This document shows positions 43,544-53,157 of a DNA stretch of 64,000 nt, piece by piece; the stretch's first letter is position 1, and each line of letters opens with the position of its first letter. Both the position numbers and the translations under genes were made by a program. The stretch lies in NCBI GenBank assembly GCA_035651455.1, contig DASRFR010000038.1, positions 1 to 64,000 on the forward strand, in the 5' to 3' direction. The notes below the pieces were generated by a model. It ran no database searches and was not told where the DNA came from. It saw only the letters and a program-made list of their open reading frames with translations. The stretch comes from DASRFR01 sp035651455. GTDB taxonomy: Bacteria; Acidobacteriota; Terriglobia; Terriglobales; Acidobacteriaceae.

Positions 43544-44728
43544 TCAGCACCAATTCTGCGGGAGCTGGATGTATGAGCGATCGAGACCCAAAACCGACTG
43601 GCAGCCGAGCAGCCGCAAAGTGCGATCCAGGTCGGCGCGCAGAATTTCAATAGCGCGGGTGACCCCAGCTTCGCCCGCCGTTGCCAATCCGTAGGCATAG
43701 GCGCGACCACAGAGGACAGCGCGAGCCCCGAGGCAAAGGGCCTTCACGATGTCGGCGCCGCGACGGATGCCGCCATCCATCAGGACCTCGGCTTGGTCTT
43801 TGACCGCCTCAAGAACTTCGGGCAGCGCTCGCAGAGAAGCGGGCAAGCCGTCGAGCTGGCGGCCACCATGGTTGGAAACGACAATGGCCGAAGCACCTGC
43901 GTCAATTGCGCAACGCGCATCATCGGCGGTCAACACGCCTTTTGCGACGATGGGCCCTCCCCAGACCTCGCGGATCCAGCGGAAATCGGCCCAGGTCACC
44001 GCGGCCGCGGCCAAGGCGGCATTCACGTCAATGAGCGCCATAGGACCTCGTCCCGGAATGACAACATTCGGTAAATGAGGCAGGCCGCCGTCGCGCAGGA
44101 ATCTAAAAAGCCAGGCGGGACGCGAGAGCACCTGAGGCAGGAATGGGAGTTTCTCAAGTGGACTGCCGCTGATGAGCTCCTTCATGCCATTGCGGAAATC
44201 GCGCTCGCGCAGGCCCGCAACCGCGGTGTCAATGGTGACGACCAGCGCTGAAAATCCGGCGGTACGCGCCCGATGGATCGAGGCCTCCGCCGCGCCGCGG
44301 CCACCCATGAGATACAGCTGGTAAAACGCGGGCCCTGAAGTCGCGGCCTTCACGTCTTCAAGACGATGGCCGGAAATCGTGGACAAAATGTAAGCGGTTC
44401 CGGCATTGCCCGCGGCGCGCGCAGCGCCGACTTCGCCATCGGGATGCATCAGCCGGCTGTAACCAACCGGCGCCAGCAGGAAGGGAAGCGAAAGATCGCA
44501 GCCTAGAACAGTGGTTCGCAGGTCGCAGTTGGCAAAGGCGACCGCGTGGCGCGGACGGAAATTTACGTCTTGAAATGCGCGACAATTCTCCCGAAGCGTG
44601 ATTTCACCTTCCGCGCCGCCATCCAGGTAGTCAAATACCGCCTTTGGCAAACGGCGGCGAGCCGCAGGACGAAAATCTTCAATGCTGACGATGTGAGGCG
44701 AGGCGACCGCGCGGGAAGCTCTGGTCAT
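43544..44728 (-). CDS. FMN-dependent alpha-hydroxy-acid dehydrogenase/oxidase
   Basis: This 394-residue TIM-barrel flavoprotein is of the L-lactate dehydrogenase/glycolate oxidase family. The N-terminal block FDYLDGGAEGEITLREN is present, with the FMN-contacting APVGYSRLMHPDGE, the basic K263 (VAKGVL), and the catalytic signature SNHGGRQLDG with H287 and R290. It should oxidise L-lactate or a related 2-hydroxy acid. No membrane helix is seen, so it may pass electrons through oxygen or a soluble acceptor. Neighbouring genes on both sides are unrelated. A mycofactocin-type MftD role was considered, but no other mycofactocin gene is near. Confidence 0.9.
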   Translation of the reverse strand: MTRASRAVASPHIVSIEDFRPAARRRLPKAVFDYLDGGAEGEITLRENCRAFQDVNFRPRHAVAFANCDLRTTVLGCDLSLPFLLAPVGYSRLMHPDGEVGAARAAGNAGTAYILSTISGHRLEDVKAATSGPAFYQLYLMGGRGAAEASIHRARTAGFSALVVTIDTAVAGLRERDFRNGMKELISGSPLEKLPFLPQVLSRPAWLFRFLRDGGLPHLPNVVIPGRGPMALIDVNAALAAAAVTWADFRWIREVWGGPIVAKGVLTADDARCAIDAGASAIVVSNHGGRQLDGLPASLRALPEVLEAVKDQAEVLMDGGIRRGADIVKALCLGARAVLCGRAYAYGLATAGEAGVTRAIEILRADLDRTLRLLGCQSVLGLDRSYIQLPQNWC

Positions 44729-45007
44729 GGGAATCCGAGATGAGCACTCTCAAAGAGCAAAATGGTAGCACTCCGGGACACGAACAGGGGATTAGCTTGC
44801 GGACGCAACTGACTGAACCGGTTACGGATTAAGGATAACGGCAGGGTGACGGGTTGGCCTGGCGAAACGCTATGAGCGGAACTTGTCGTGGTTATCAGAA
44901 TTTTTAATAGGGCAAATCGGAAGCGTCGGCGCTGCGTGGAGCGTCTATTCAGCCATGGCTAGCGACGGGCTGTCGACCGCTTCGCGTGCTCTTGGGAGGA
45001 AATCCTG

Positions 45008-45982
45008 ATGAACGCCGCAGTCCGCCCGGCGCGGTGGAAAATCGTACTCGCGTTTTCCATCATTTACTTCGTTTGGGGATCGACGTTCCTGGCCATCCGA
45101 GTGGGCGTGGAGCATGTCCCGCCACTGTTACTGGCTGGCATGCGATTCCTCGCGGCCGGCGGGCTGCTTTATGCCTGGATGAGGTTTCGCGGAGCGCCTA
45201 GCCCCACGGCACGCGAGTGGGGCCTTTCGGCAATGATGGGAGCGTTGATTTTCCTCCTGGATTACGGATGCTTGTTCTGGGCCGAGCAGCGCGTTCCGTC
45301 AGGAGTGGCCGCGGTGGTGTTGGCGACGATTCCCGTTTTCATGACTCTGCTGGAAATCCTTTTTCTCCGCACCCAGCGGCTGACGATTCGTCTTGCAGTG
45401 GCCTTGCTGATCGGGATCGGCGGCGTGGCGGTGTTGACCAATCATTCGTTCTCTCTCGGCGAGAAGCCCATCAATCGCGCGGGAGCGATGGCTCTCACTA
45501 TCGCGGCTCTTTCCTGGTCAGTAGCGGTGATCTGGAGCCGTAAGCTGCCATTACCCAAGTCGAAAGCGATGAGCTCCGCCGCACAGATGCTTACGGGTGG
45601 AGTCCAGCTACTGCTTGCTGCGCTGATTGCCGGAGAGTTCCGCCAATTTCACGTCCATGAAATCTCCACGAACGCGTGGCTGGCGTTAATCTATCTCATC
45701 CTGGCAGGTTCCATCGCGGGTTACACCGCCTTCCTCTGGCTTCTCCACCATGAATCCCCGACCAAAGTCGGCACCTACGCCTACGTAAACCCGCTGGTAG
45801 CGGTTGCGCTTGGCTACCTTCTGGGCGGTGAAACAGTGGGGGCCCGCACGCTGATTGGGACGCTATGTATCCTGGTCAGCGTGGTAGCGATCACCACCAT
45901 GCCACGCGCGCCTCACAGCCCGCTTGTGCACGAGAAGGGAGCTGCGGAATTACCTGAGCTGTCGCCGGCCAAAGCTGAGTGA
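45008..45982 (+). CDS. EamA-family membrane transporter
   Basis: The 324-residue integral membrane protein has ten predicted helices in two EamA repeats of five. The first repeat opens with the family block IYFVWGSTFLAIRVGVEHVPP, and the second begins near 155. This is the YedA-like drug/metabolite exporter group, which exports amino acids or small metabolites. The ribosome-binding site GGGAGGA is well placed before the ATG. The C-terminal tail is polar. It stands between a divergent 2-hydroxyacid dehydrogenase gene and a tiny downstream gene 69 bases away. The substrate is not predictable from sequence. Confidence 0.85.
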   Translation: MNAAVRPARWKIVLAFSIIYFVWGSTFLAIRVGVEHVPPLLLAGMRFLAAGGLLYAWMRFRGAPSPTAREWGLSAMMGALIFLLDYGCLFWAEQRVPSGVAAVVLATIPVFMTLLEILFLRTQRLTIRLAVALLIGIGGVAVLTNHSFSLGEKPINRAGAMALTIAALSWSVAVIWSRKLPLPKSKAMSSAAQMLTGGVQLLLAALIAGEFRQFHVHEISTNAWLALIYLILAGSIAGYTAFLWLLHHESPTKVGTYAYVNPLVAVALGYLLGGETVGARTLIGTLCILVSVVAITTMPRAPHSPLVHEKGAAELPELSPAKAE

Positions 45983-46051
45983 GCCGCGGCGAATTGATTC
46001 CTGTGCCGGTGTTCTCCAGCGGGACTAGAATCGGGGAGTGAAGGGGAGCCG

Positions 46052-46237
46052 ATGGACAACCCGAATGATGACGCGGCACAGAGCCAGCAGCCAGCCGCAG
46101 AGCACGTAGCCAGCGCCCATCAACTATTGCAGACTCTGCGCGCGCGGATTGGTGAGCATCCTGAACTGGGCCAAGCCATCACCAAGCTGGAGATGGCCTT
46201 GAACCTGTTAGCGGTAAACACAGGTGGCATGCTGTAG
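46052..46237 (+). CDS. Small helical protein of 61 residues
   Basis: This is a short gene with an excellent ribosome-binding site (GGGGAG, five bases before the ATG). After a polar 18-residue N terminus rich in Gln, Asn and Ala, the rest is predicted to be two amphipathic helices (VASAHQLLQTLRARIG and ELGQAITKLEMALNLLAVN) joined by a turn. No cysteines or membrane span are present. Such a helical hairpin could dimerise or bind a partner protein. It lies between the EamA transporter and the serine hydrolase genes and points the same way, so a shared transcript is possible. I do not recognise the family. Confidence 0.65.
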   Translation: MDNPNDDAAQSQQPAAEHVASAHQLLQTLRARIGEHPELGQAITKLEMALNLLAVNTGGML

Positions 46238-46291
46238 CTGTGGTCGGTTTGTGGGTTTCCTCCCCCGCGCCTTGCCTTTAAAATCGCGAGC

Positions 46292-47428
46292 ATGCTGATG
46301 CGCGCGTTTCCCTTCGCATTAATCGCGGGTATGCTGGTTTTGTCCCAGATATCTATGTCCCAGGACGCCACCCCACAAAGCTATGCTCCGGTGAAGCAGA
46401 TCGACGCTGTCTTCGCTGGTCTACAGTCGGACCGTGCCCCGGGAGCCGCGGTGCTTGTAATCCATGATGGCAAAGTGGTTTTCGAGCGGGGGTACGGCAT
46501 CACCGATTTGCGAACCCTGCACAAGATCGACGAGCACACAAATTTCCGGCTCGCCTCGTTGACCAAGCAGTTCACGGCTATCGCGCTGATGCTGCTGGTG
46601 AATGACAGCAAGGTGCGCTACGAAGAAAAACTCACAGATATATTCCCCGATTTTCCCGAATACGGCAAGCAGATCACCATGCGCGAGTTACTCAATCACA
46701 CGTCTGGATTGCTGGATTATGAGGACCTGATGCGGATGCCCGACAAGAACACGCCGGAGAACGCGATCCCGCAGATCAAAGATAGAGAGGTTTTGCAGTT
46801 ATTGAAACAGCAGAATCACACGAAATTTGAGTCCGGCACGAAATGGGATTACAGCAACTCCGGTTACGTGGTCCTTGCCCAGGTCGTGGAAAAGGTCTCA
46901 GGGCAGCCATTCGGCGATTTTTTGCGCGAGCGCATCTTTGCCCCGCTCGGCATGAGCAACACCGTCGCATACCAGAAGGGAAAAAACGAAGTGCAACATC
47001 GCGCCTATGGTCACAGCAAGGAGGGCGACCGGTGGAAGGAAACCGATCAGAGCCCAACGTCGGCAACATTGGGGGATGGGGGAATCTACACTTCGCTCGA
47101 GGACATGGTCCGCTGGAACGGTGCCCTCGACCATCACACACTGTTGAGCGAAGACGCAATGCAACCGGCGCTTACGCCGGCACGGTGGGACGGCGAGATG
47201 GTGCGCGACCGGCGCGATAAACCGATCGCGTACGGTTTTGGCTGGTTCCTCGCGCCCTACCGCGGACACTCGCGCATGTTCCACTACGGCGAAACAGCCG
47301 GCTTCCGCAACAACATCCAGCGATTCCCAGCGGACCGGCTGACGGTTCTGGTCTTGTGCAACCGAGCCGATCTTCAGCCGGAAGGTCTGGCTCTCAGGGT
47401 CGCCGACTTGTTCCTGCCAGCCAATTAG
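46292..47428 (+). CDS. Secreted serine hydrolase, class C beta-lactamase fold
   Basis: The 378-residue protein has a signal peptide (about 1-23). The serine nucleophile motif SLTK (S89, K92), the YSN motif (Y187-S188-N189) and a C-terminal HYGETAG that takes the KTG position are all present. It therefore has the full active-site set of the DD-peptidase/class C beta-lactamase/esterase EstB superfamily. It lies outside the cytoplasm. Most members of this branch are D-amino-peptide hydrolases or esterases and do not confer resistance, and true AmpC activity is not implied. It follows the 61-residue protein gene by 54 bases. Confidence 0.85.
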   Translation: MLMRAFPFALIAGMLVLSQISMSQDATPQSYAPVKQIDAVFAGLQSDRAPGAAVLVIHDGKVVFERGYGITDLRTLHKIDEHTNFRLASLTKQFTAIALMLLVNDSKVRYEEKLTDIFPDFPEYGKQITMRELLNHTSGLLDYEDLMRMPDKNTPENAIPQIKDREVLQLLKQQNHTKFESGTKWDYSNSGYVVLAQVVEKVSGQPFGDFLRERIFAPLGMSNTVAYQKGKNEVQHRAYGHSKEGDRWKETDQSPTSATLGDGGIYTSLEDMVRWNGALDHHTLLSEDAMQPALTPARWDGEMVRDRRDKPIAYGFGWFLAPYRGHSRMFHYGETAGFRNNIQRFPADRLTVLVLCNRADLQPEGLALRVADLFLPAN

Positions 47429-47817
47429 AGTCGGAGCAATGCCACAAACATATTCGTGCCGGAGTGGAAGCGGGACTCAGAGATGAGAATGCCCATGCTC
47501 GCGGAGAGAACCCTGACGCACAGCATGGGCATCGAGACTGACCTCAAGCCGACCTTCAGGCACAGTGCTTGGCGCCGACCCTATAAGGCAGCAGCAGAAG
47601 TCGATGGACGAAGCGCGGAGAAAGTCTACTGCCCGCGATGTGCACAGATCAACACAAAATCTTCGATCGCGAATAGTAGTTGTAATGTTGCCGAGATGTC
47701 GGCAAATTTTAATGAGCAAGCGCGCAACTTGAAATGGTGGAATTCAGAGCCCGCCGTCACCGAGAATGATCGTGGCTACGATTGTTCTGCGTCCTGGCAT
47801 ACGAGGCAAGTGAAGAC
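47429..47817. other. Gene-free stretch with an 11-bp inverted repeat
   Basis: No gene is convincing here. ATGCCCATGCT (47489-47499) and AGCATGGGCAT (47522-47532) form a perfect 11-bp stem with a 22-base loop, 60 bases beyond the serine hydrolase stop. The repeat is not followed by a T run. It may be a transcript-end hairpin or a dyad operator. The stretch also contains the leader of the MBL hydrolase gene. Confidence 0.45.
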
Positions 47818-48666
47818 ATGCAGCGAACCACAATTGGAGACTTCGAACTAAGCATTGTTTCTGATGGGACGTACGTGGCGGACGGGGGCGCATTCTTCGG
47901 AGTGGTGCCGAAGTCGCTCTGGTCCAAAAGAGTCACGGCGGATGAGGAAAACCGGATCACCGTAGGACTGAATTCGCTGCTCGTACGCAACGGCAAGCAG
48001 AACGTGCTGATTGAGACTGGCATCGGCAACAAGATGCCGGACCGGCTGGTGAAGATCTTCGGTCAGCCGGCTAAGCTGCTCGAAAACCTGAGCCAGGCCG
48101 GTGTGCCGCCGGAAGAGATTGATGTGGTCATCAACACTCACTTGCACTTCGATCATTGCGGCTGGAACACGGTGCGCAAGAACGGCGTGGTGCAGCCTGC
48201 ATTTCCCCGGGCAAAGTACTACGTGCAGGAAGGCGAGTGGCAACATGCGCGACGGCAACTCGAGCGCGATGCGGTTAGCTACATGACGGACAATTATGAT
48301 CCCCTGGTCAAGAGCGGACAAATGGTATTGCTAAAGGGGGACTGGGACATTGCGCCAGGGATTTCCGTGAAAATCTTTCCCGGGCACACGGCCAACATGC
48401 AGGCGGTCATTATCGAGAGCGGCGGGAGGAGGGCGTGCTACATCTCCGACCTCATTCCAACCAGCGCGCATCTCGACGTCACATGGGTCATGGCATATGA
48501 CTTGTTTCCTTTGCAGACGATCGAGAGCCGAAAGGCATATTACACGCGTGCCATTCCGCAGAGGTGGCTGACAGTTTTTACCCACGATCCGAACGTGCCG
48601 TGGGGCTATGTGCGGGAAGTGAGTCCGGGGAAGATGGGCTTGACGCAAGCAGCGGACTTAAGGTGA
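47818..48666 (+). CDS. MBL-fold metallo-hydrolase
   Basis: The protein is 282 residues from the ATG at 47818. An in-frame extension upstream is unlikely. The zinc-binding motif THLHFDH (H108, H110, D112, H113) is complete, with a later FPGHTANM histidine, an ISDLIP aspartate and a THDP histidine supplying the remaining ligands. The sequence opening MQRTTIGDFELSIVSDG is typical of the YtnP/quorum-quenching lactonase-like and alkyl-hydrolase-like group. It has no signal peptide. Its end overlaps the end of dusB on the other strand by nine bases. Lactonase activity is possible but not shown by sequence. Confidence 0.85.
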   Translation: MQRTTIGDFELSIVSDGTYVADGGAFFGVVPKSLWSKRVTADEENRITVGLNSLLVRNGKQNVLIETGIGNKMPDRLVKIFGQPAKLLENLSQAGVPPEEIDVVINTHLHFDHCGWNTVRKNGVVQPAFPRAKYYVQEGEWQHARRQLERDAVSYMTDNYDPLVKSGQMVLLKGDWDIAPGISVKIFPGHTANMQAVIIESGGRRACYISDLIPTSAHLDVTWVMAYDLFPLQTIESRKAYYTRAIPQRWLTVFTHDPNVPWGYVREVSPGKMGLTQAADLR

Positions 48667-49782
48667 CGACGGAAAGCCTACCGGAATCGCTTCCGCGCAA
48701 GCATGACTCGACAGGCGATCTTCGAAAAATTCTTCTACGCGGCTCAGGATCTCCGGGGCATTCTTCGATTCATAAATGGACTTGCGCAGCGACGCGCCCC
48801 CTGAGACGCCATGCGTAAACCAGGAAGCGAACTGCTTCATCTTGCCTTCGGCTCCGGGCATTTCTTCTTCAATCAGCATCTGGAAATACGTACGAATCAT
48901 CTGGTAGCGATCGCCCACGGAGGGCTGATCGTAGCTGCCGATGGCGATGTACTGTTCAATCTGCCGGAAAATCCAGGGATTGGAAGGCGCGGTTCGGCCG
49001 ATCATCACGGCATCGCAGCCGGTCTGGGCCACCATGGCGCAGGCGTCTTCGGGAGAGCGAATGTCCCCATTGCCGATCACAGGAATGCGCACCGCGTTTT
49101 TTACCGCGGCAATCCAGTCCCAACGCGCGCTGCCGCTGTACCCCTGTTCGCGGGTGCGGGCGTGGAGGGCGACGGCGGCAAGGCCGCAATCCTCGGCCAT
49201 GCGAGCAAGTTCGACACAAACAATCTCCTGGTCGTTCCATCCCGCGCGAAACTTCACCGTGAAGGGGATTTTTACGGCGGCACGTACCGCTTCGAAGATC
49301 GCGCCGATGGCGGGTAGATCGCGAAGCAGGCCGGAACCGCCGTTGCACCTGACGACTTTTTTAGCGGGACAGCCAAGATTCAGATCGACCAGGTCGAAGC
49401 CGAGAGCTTCGACCATGCGGGCGGCCTCGGCCATGACCTGGGGATTGCTGCCGAAAAGTTGCGCGGAGATGGGATGCTCGTCTTCGTAAAAATGCAGGTA
49501 ACGTTTTGCTTTCTTGTCTTTGCCACGAAGCACTCCATCAGCCGAGGTGAATTCGGTCATGATCAGGCCACACCCACCAAGGTTACGGATGAAACGGCGG
49601 AATACGGTGTCGGTCACGCCCGCCATGGGCGCAAGGACGGTAGCCGGTTGAATATTGAGCGCGCCGATCGCGAGGCGGGCAGGGACGCGGAGCGGAGAGC
49701 CGTCCCAATTGGAGAACTCAGGCTGGCCTTGGGAAGAATGTGCGCGCGCTACCGGGTCCGAATTGTCCCACTGCTTGCGCAT
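48658..49782 (-). CDS. dusB: tRNA-dihydrouridine synthase, DusB type
   Basis: The 374-residue FMN enzyme reduces specific uridines in the tRNA D-loop. The TIM barrel opens with VLAPMAGVTD, the catalytic cysteine is C138 in NLGCPAKKV, and the late VIGNGDI and GRTAPSNPWIF motifs are typical. The first 30 residues before the barrel are not conserved, and the true start may be at one of the internal codons, though none has a better ribosome-binding site. It ends nine bases inside the convergent MBL gene. In many bacteria dusB precedes fis or ntr genes, but here it is on its own. Confidence 0.9.
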   Translation of the reverse strand: MRKQWDNSDPVARAHSSQGQPEFSNWDGSPLRVPARLAIGALNIQPATVLAPMAGVTDTVFRRFIRNLGGCGLIMTEFTSADGVLRGKDKKAKRYLHFYEDEHPISAQLFGSNPQVMAEAARMVEALGFDLVDLNLGCPAKKVVRCNGGSGLLRDLPAIGAIFEAVRAAVKIPFTVKFRAGWNDQEIVCVELARMAEDCGLAAVALHARTREQGYSGSARWDWIAAVKNAVRIPVIGNGDIRSPEDACAMVAQTGCDAVMIGRTAPSNPWIFRQIEQYIAIGSYDQPSVGDRYQMIRTYFQMLIEEEMPGAEGKMKQFASWFTHGVSGGASLRKSIYESKNAPEILSRVEEFFEDRLSSHACAEAIPVGFPSSP

Positions 49783-49963
49783 CCGCCTATTTTACTGGTT
49801 TGGAACGCTGTTTCCACAGCGCCAACACGGTCACTTTGTTTAGCACAGCGTTCGAGCGTTTGGGATAGCCGTTTCGGCAGGCCAGGCTCAGGATACGCTG
49901 GATTTGCAGGCGCTCGGGCAAACGTCTCAGCGGGTTCTACTGCACTCCAGGCCGTTGAGCCGC

Positions 49964-51724
49964 TCAGCCCTCCAGTTTGTAGCGCGACTCTGCTAAAGCA
50001 TAGAGCCTGCGCCAGACAGTGCGGTTGATGGTCACCACGAGGGCCGCCATTACGATGGTGGACGCAATGAGCAGGTTGAAATTGCCAGAATCGGTTGCCC
50101 GGCTGATGACGGCGCCCAGCCCCACCGTCGAGAATATCTGGCCTCGGAAGTGGAAATATTCGGCAATGATGCTGGCGTTCCAGGCGCCCCCGGATGCGGT
50201 GACCAGTCCCGTTACCAGATACGGAAAAATGGCAGGGAGGATGAGTTTGCGCCACCTCGCGGCAGAGCTGAGCTTGAAAACCGCAGCAGCTTCCTTAAGG
50301 TCACTGGGTATGGCACTAGCGCCAGCGATGACATTAAAGAGAATGTACCACTGTGTTCCCAGCAGCAGCAGAACGACTGAAGCGACTCCCAGTCCGCCGC
50401 CAAGCCGAATGAGCACCAGCAACACGATAGGAAACAAGGCAGTCGCCGGAACCGAAGCGGCGATCTGAGCCAGGGGTTGTGCGATGCGGGAAAGCCGTGG
50501 ACTGAGACCGATAGCAACTCCGGCAGGAATGGTCCATGCCGCGCCGATCACTAAAGCAACATTGACGCGCACGAACGTGGCCAGCACACCCATCCCGATC
50601 TGGCTGAATTCCGACCGATCGAGGCCTGCCAGCATAATCGCGGCACGCGCCACGGCATAAAGGACCACCCCGAGGAATGCCACTGCGAAAAGGCGGGGTG
50701 TCCATTTTCGCCACGAACTCTGATGCCGCAGGTCCGGTGGTGCCGTCAGTCCGTGCCTGGCGAAATGCAAGGACAGCCACTCGGCGACTGGTGCAACGGT
50801 TTTCTTGTACAGGCGCGAAACCAGCCGAGAATGCCTGATCAATTGGAGCAGCCATGATTTCGTCGATTGGCTACTTTCGACTTGTTCCAGCTTAAATTTT
50901 TCGCTCCAGGCAATCACTGGCCGCCAAATAAATTGATCCAGCAGAACGATGAGCGCCACCATCACAGCCACGCCCCAAAGGATCGCCTCCGTATCGCCCG
51001 CGCCAGCGGCCGTTTGCAAGTAGGAACCAAGTCCCGGTAGACGAAAATCACGGTCACCCAATACGAACATCTCGCAAGCCATGAGAAAGAACCAACCGCC
51101 TGCGACCGACATCATGGAATTCCAAACCAGGCCGATAGCTGCGGATGGCAGTTCCATCGCGCGGAACCGTTGCCATCTATTGAAACGGTACACTCGCGCC
51201 GTCTCGCGCATCTCCTTCGGAATTCCCTTTAGCGAGGCATAGAAGCTGAACGTCATATTCCACACCTGCCCAGTAAAGATCAGCAGAATGGCGCCGAACT
51301 CGACGCCGAGTTGACGTTGCGGAAACAGGGCCACCATTGCAAGCATGACGCCGGGTAGAAAGCTCAGGACCGGGATAGACTGCAAGATGTCCAACAGCGG
51401 AATCATGAATCGTTCGGCCGTGGAGTTATACGCAGCGATGTAGCCGTAGACGAGCGTGAATCCAAGGCTGAGCAGGTAAGCAATGACGATCCGCAGAAGC
51501 GAGTAGCCAGCGTATGTAGGAAGGGCGAGCGGGCTGCGATCGATTTCAATTCGGGGTGTGACCGGACCGAGCCAGGTGCGGGCCACAGTAATCAGGCCAT
51601 AAAACAGCGCCAAGCCGGCAGCGAAGATCAACAGATCGATGGCATAGGACCAGGTGCGCAAAGGCAGCAACGACCATGGTCCGCCCCTCAGAAAGCGAGC
51701 GCCTTTGCCGAGGACGCGTTTCAC
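49964..51724 (-). CDS. Double ABC transporter permease (nitrate/taurine type)
   Basis: The 586-residue membrane protein consists of two fused BPD_transp_1 permease units, each with about six helices. The first unit covers about 25-280 and the second about 340-580, joined by a cytoplasmic linker. Each half carries an EAA-like loop (KEMRETARVYRFN and SDLKEAAAVFKLS) that contacts the ATPase. This is the fused arrangement seen in NitT/TauT-like importers. Its start overlaps the stop of the ATPase gene by four bases (ATGA). No substrate-binding protein gene is in the window, so the substrate is unknown, with nitrate, sulfonate or bicarbonate as family options. Confidence 0.9.
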   Translation of the reverse strand: MKRVLGKGARFLRGGPWSLLPLRTWSYAIDLLIFAAGLALFYGLITVARTWLGPVTPRIEIDRSPLALPTYAGYSLLRIVIAYLLSLGFTLVYGYIAAYNSTAERFMIPLLDILQSIPVLSFLPGVMLAMVALFPQRQLGVEFGAILLIFTGQVWNMTFSFYASLKGIPKEMRETARVYRFNRWQRFRAMELPSAAIGLVWNSMMSVAGGWFFLMACEMFVLGDRDFRLPGLGSYLQTAAGAGDTEAILWGVAVMVALIVLLDQFIWRPVIAWSEKFKLEQVESSQSTKSWLLQLIRHSRLVSRLYKKTVAPVAEWLSLHFARHGLTAPPDLRHQSSWRKWTPRLFAVAFLGVVLYAVARAAIMLAGLDRSEFSQIGMGVLATFVRVNVALVIGAAWTIPAGVAIGLSPRLSRIAQPLAQIAASVPATALFPIVLLVLIRLGGGLGVASVVLLLLGTQWYILFNVIAGASAIPSDLKEAAAVFKLSSAARWRKLILPAIFPYLVTGLVTASGGAWNASIIAEYFHFRGQIFSTVGLGAVISRATDSGNFNLLIASTIVMAALVVTINRTVWRRLYALAESRYKLEG

Positions 51725-53037
51725 TCTGCAGGGCCTTTCGATTCCGCTCCGCCGTCGGTCCGCAGCAGTCGCCCTGTCTCAGAATCGTAGTCAAAGATTT
51801 CAGCATAGCGTCCCCAATTGAGCGCCGTATCCAGTTGGCGCCGGACCTCCGCCTCGGTGAAGTGCTCGTCCAGCATGTCGTGAAAAAACTCTTCCTCCAT
51901 GGTATGGTCCGATTTCGAACGAAGCGTGTTATCCATCACACGAAGCAGGGCGACGTTGTTCAGAGCGGCGTCACGAAACAGCACCTTACGCGTGAGAATG
52001 TCCGCCTCGGCAAAGGCCCTGCCCTGAGCTGTAATCTCCGCATCTCCTTCCTTAAGCGTGGCAAACCCGAGCAATGTCTCCGCCTCTACGGTAGGTAACA
52101 GGTCATCGACCTCCATGTTCAGCTCGTCTGCGAGTTGATATAAGTCGTCGCGTCCGCCACGGTCAGCGAGCAATTCAAGGAAACCACTAATCCCGCCGGG
52201 AAGCGCGTGCGGCAGCATCTGGAATTTTTCTTTGCGCAGCGGCTTTCGTTGCGGGACCGGGGGAACTTCAACCTCAGGGCGTGTCATAACTGTGTAGATG
52301 TAGTCGACGTACTCGGTAAATCGGGCAGCTTTTCGGTCGCGCGGATGCGGCAAGTGCAACTGGAAGTCTGCGCGGATGTGCCCGGGGTTACGTCCAAGCA
52401 CGATGACCCGATCGGCCAGCAGGACCGCTTCTTCGATATTGTGCGTGACGATGAAAATCGTGCTGGTCGGCATGTTCCTGTTCAGCCACAGCTCCAGAAG
52501 CTCACCACGCAGGTTCTCAGCGGTCAGCACATCGAGCGCAGAAAAAGGTTCGTCCATGAACAGCACTTCCGGCTCGACAACCAGTGCCCGTGCAAAACCG
52601 ACCCGTTGCTTCATGCCACCAGAGAGCTCTTTCGGGTAAGCACTCTCGAACCCGTCCAGGCCCACGGTATCGAGTATTCGCAGAGCCCGTCGGTGGCGCT
52701 CAGATGTATCCATCCCGAGCGCTTCCAGAGCCGCTTCGACATTCTCCAGAACGGTTAGCCAGGGAAAGAGCGCAAAGCTCTGGAACACGATGGCAACATT
52801 AGGAATTCGACCATCCAGCGGTTTCCCGTGCCACAGGACCTCGCCGGCGGAAGGCTGCGCGAGGCCAGAAAGGATGCGAAGCAAAGTGGATTTACCCGAT
52901 CCTGACGGCCCGAGCAGTGCAACGATGGTTCCCGGATAAACGGCGAGATCGGTGGCCGCAATGACTTCAATCTTGCCGCCCTCGGGCTGAACAAAGCACT
53001 TCTCGACTGCCCGAGCTTCGATAATCGCCTCTGCCAA
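51721..53037 (-). CDS. ABC transporter ATPase with AAA-associated C-terminal domain
   Basis: The 438-residue protein has an N-terminal ABC ATPase of the NitT/TauT group: Walker A GPSGSGKST (43-51), Q86, signature LSGGMKQR (138-145), Walker B VLFMDEP and the switch histidine in VTHNIEEA. The C-terminal 170 residues (about 265-438) match the AAA-associated domain of this transporter subfamily, which is thought to regulate activity. The permease begins at its stop codon. It is preceded on the same strand by two tiny membrane-protein genes, an Rnk-like gene and an HPF-like gene, a neighbourhood that hints at stress or growth-phase control of the transporter. Confidence 0.9.
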   Translation of the reverse strand: MAEAIIEARAVEKCFVQPEGGKIEVIAATDLAVYPGTIVALLGPSGSGKSTLLRILSGLAQPSAGEVLWHGKPLDGRIPNVAIVFQSFALFPWLTVLENVEAALEALGMDTSERHRRALRILDTVGLDGFESAYPKELSGGMKQRVGFARALVVEPEVLFMDEPFSALDVLTAENLRGELLELWLNRNMPTSTIFIVTHNIEEAVLLADRVIVLGRNPGHIRADFQLHLPHPRDRKAARFTEYVDYIYTVMTRPEVEVPPVPQRKPLRKEKFQMLPHALPGGISGFLELLADRGGRDDLYQLADELNMEVDDLLPTVEAETLLGFATLKEGDAEITAQGRAFAEADILTRKVLFRDAALNNVALLRVMDNTLRSKSDHTMEEEFFHDMLDEHFTEAEVRRQLDTALNWGRYAEIFDYDSETGRLLRTDGGAESKGPAE

Positions 53038-53157
53038 ACTGTTCCCTCGTTAGTTGATTCGCCGGCCTAAACGGATTTTATCCGACCGCTCCTTTCCGAA
53101 TTTACGAGAACAAGCCGCGGAGCAGCGAGGAGCAAGGCGGCCGACTCTGCTCGATGT

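Noticed and set aside
43544..44728. MftD-type (mycofactocin) role for the FMN enzyme
   Set aside because: No mftA/B/C/E/F gene lies near, and the sequence fits the general lactate dehydrogenase family.
46292..47428. Beta-lactamase resistance gene
   Set aside because: SLTK, YSN and an HYG motif show the superfamily, but the branch is mostly peptidases and esterases, so a resistance call is not supported.
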